DNA of 42,788 bases, from contig CAJWBE010000030.1 of NCBI GenBank assembly GCA_913020045.1, positions 1-42,788 on the forward strand, given 5' to 3'. Positions within the stretch are counted from its first letter, which is position 1. Each line of letters opens with the position of its first letter. The DNA is from an uncultured Oleiphilus sp. (GTDB taxonomy: Bacteria; Pseudomonadota; Gammaproteobacteria; Pseudomonadales; Oleiphilaceae). Under the pieces are notes generated by a model that was given only the letters and a program-made list of their open reading frames with translations, was not told where the DNA came from and did not search any database. Positions 41,840 through 42,788 of the stretch are shown piece by piece. Position numbers and translations under genes: made by a program.

Positions 41840-42788
41840 ATGCTGTTTAACTCGCCTATTTTTATTTTTGTCTTTTTGCCGCTAGTTGTGTTGATCTACG
41901 CCCTTCTAAACCGAGGCGCGGACAAAACTCTTGCCAAGACCTTTATGGTAGCGGCGTCCTTATTTTTCTACAGCTACTGGAACCCAATTTATTTACCGCT
42001 TATTTTAGCGTCGATCTTGGTCAATTTTTTTATTGGTCGCCGCTTAAGTGTGAGTTATCAAGCCAATAAAGAAAGCGCTAACGGTGGGCGCAAAAGGTAT
42101 TTATTGCTGGGTGTCTTTTTCAACGTTGGGTTATTGGCGTATTTCAAATATGTTGATTTTTTTATAGAGAATTTTAATGTCGTTTTCGCCGGAAATGTAG
42201 AGACATTAAATATCGTTTTGCCCTTAGCGATTAGCTTTTTTACCTTCCAACAAATAGCGTATTTGGTGGACTGCTATAAAGAGGGCGCGCGTCAGTATAG
42301 CTTGCTTGACTATGCACTATTCGTTTCGTTTTTCCCGCAGCTGATTGCTGGACCTATTGTTCATCATAAAGAAATGATGCCCCAATTTTTGTCCCAAACT
42401 GGGCGAGGAGTAAATTGGGAGTTTTTTGCTCAGGGTGTGACGATTTTTTGCTTGGGTCTTTTCAAGAAAGTGTTCATCGCGGATACGTTTTCGATATGGG
42501 CCGACGCAGGGTTTGATAGCGAGTCACCACTGAGCTTCTTTGAGGCTTGGGGCGCGTCTTTAAGTTACACATTTCAGCTGTATTATGATTTTTCAGGTTA
42601 CACTGATATGGCGATCGGCGCGGCGCTAATGTTTGGAATTCGCTTACCCGTCAACTTTAACTCTCCGTATAAAGCACTAAATATTCAGGATTTTTGGCGG
42701 CGTTGGCATATAACGCTATCGAGCTGGTTGAGGGATTACATCTATATTCCATTGGGTGGAAACCGTGCCGGTGAAAGCAGAATGCTTG
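41840..42788 (+). CDS. AlgI-type membrane-bound O-acyltransferase (MBOAT), 3' end outside window
   Basis: The first 316 residues of an MBOAT protein. It starts MLFNSPIFIFVFLPLVVLIY, the standard AlgI-family N-terminus. Following landmarks are YWNPIYLPLILASILVNFF, VLPLAISFFTFQQIAYLVD, FFPQLIAGPIVHHKEMMPQF, YYDFSGYTDMAIGAALMFGI and FWRRWHITLSSWLRDYIYIP with the conserved His. The open frame runs off the end. AlgI-like proteins transfer acyl groups to exopolysaccharide or cell-wall polymers across the membrane. The polymer is unknown. The gene faces away from a diguanylate cyclase, which is a common setting for polysaccharide functions. Confidence 0.93.
   Translation, partial: MLFNSPIFIFVFLPLVVLIYALLNRGADKTLAKTFMVAASLFFYSYWNPIYLPLILASILVNFFIGRRLSVSYQANKESANGGRKRYLLLGVFFNVGLLAYFKYVDFFIENFNVVFAGNVETLNIVLPLAISFFTFQQIAYLVDCYKEGARQYSLLDYALFVSFFPQLIAGPIVHHKEMMPQFLSQTGRGVNWEFFAQGVTIFCLGLFKKVFIADTFSIWADAGFDSESPLSFFEAWGASLSYTFQLYYDFSGYTDMAIGAALMFGIRLPVNFNSPYKALNIQDFWRRWHITLSSWLRDYIYIPLGGNRAGESRML

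Noticed and set aside
1-42788. CRISPR arrays, tRNA or rRNA genes, insertion sequences, prophage
   Set aside because: No regularly spaced repeats, cloverleaf sequences, transposase motifs or phage structural genes were seen.

Overview
The window looks like chromosomal DNA of an aerobic, lipid-using gammaproteobacterium, probably marine. The evidence is two lipase/lipase-foldase pairs, a DesT-DesC-DesB fatty acid desaturation cluster in the order known from Pseudomonas aeruginosa, CvfB, DUF2986, DUF2059, DUF1329, DUF2834-like and TRAP proteins, and many AraC, TetR and c-di-GMP regulators. I cannot name the genus from sequence alone. I saw no tRNA, rRNA, CRISPR array, phage or complete insertion sequence.

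Layout. 1-9.6 kb: the end of a secreted lipase gene with its foldase, then a hybrid histidine kinase facing a NarL-type response regulator, a small membrane protein, a periplasmic amino-acid-type binding protein, a parvulin, DUF2986, and a second lipase/foldase pair. Each lipase-foldase junction carries a different strong stem-loop. 9.6-16.8 kb: AraC regulator, glutathione transferase, PepSY-like protein, DUF2059 protein, an Old Yellow Enzyme behind a structured 520-base leader region, and two tandem AraC regulators. 17.1-20.0 kb: a cysteine-rich secreted SGNH/GDSL hydrolase followed by a lipoprotein that joins a DsbA-like thioredoxin fold to the homology-region and PDZ domains of the type II secretion protein GspC. 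This fusion is the most unusual gene here. 20-29.2 kb: DJ-1/PfpI protein, orphan sugar-type binding protein, YfcH-like epimerase, DUF2834-like protein, CvfB, LysE exporter, and a TRAP binding lipoprotein in an apparent operon with a GGDEF-EAL protein that ends at a clear terminator. 29.2-33.3 kb: a frameshifted scrap of an RND efflux permease, a TetR regulator lacking a standard start codon, a palindromic operator, and a coupled FAD oxidoreductase/amidohydrolase operon with its terminator. 33.4-38.5 kb: degenerate metallo-beta-lactamase-fold protein and the desT/desCB cluster with two operator boxes flanking a recognisable promoter, followed by an unknown helical protein. 38.5-42.8 kb: a diguanylate cyclase/DUF1329 operon facing a truncated AlgI-type MBOAT acyltransferase.

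How the genes work together. Three secreted lipid or ester hydrolases sit near their own folding factors: two steric foldases and one thioredoxin-like lipoprotein. Class I lipases of this type are normally exported by the type II system, which makes a thioredoxin-GspC hybrid beside a cysteine-rich hydrolase suggestive of a dedicated fold-and-secrete module. The desaturase cluster, the lipases and the MBOAT protein point to a lifestyle built around acyl chains. All functions are assigned by reading motifs; no database search was run.
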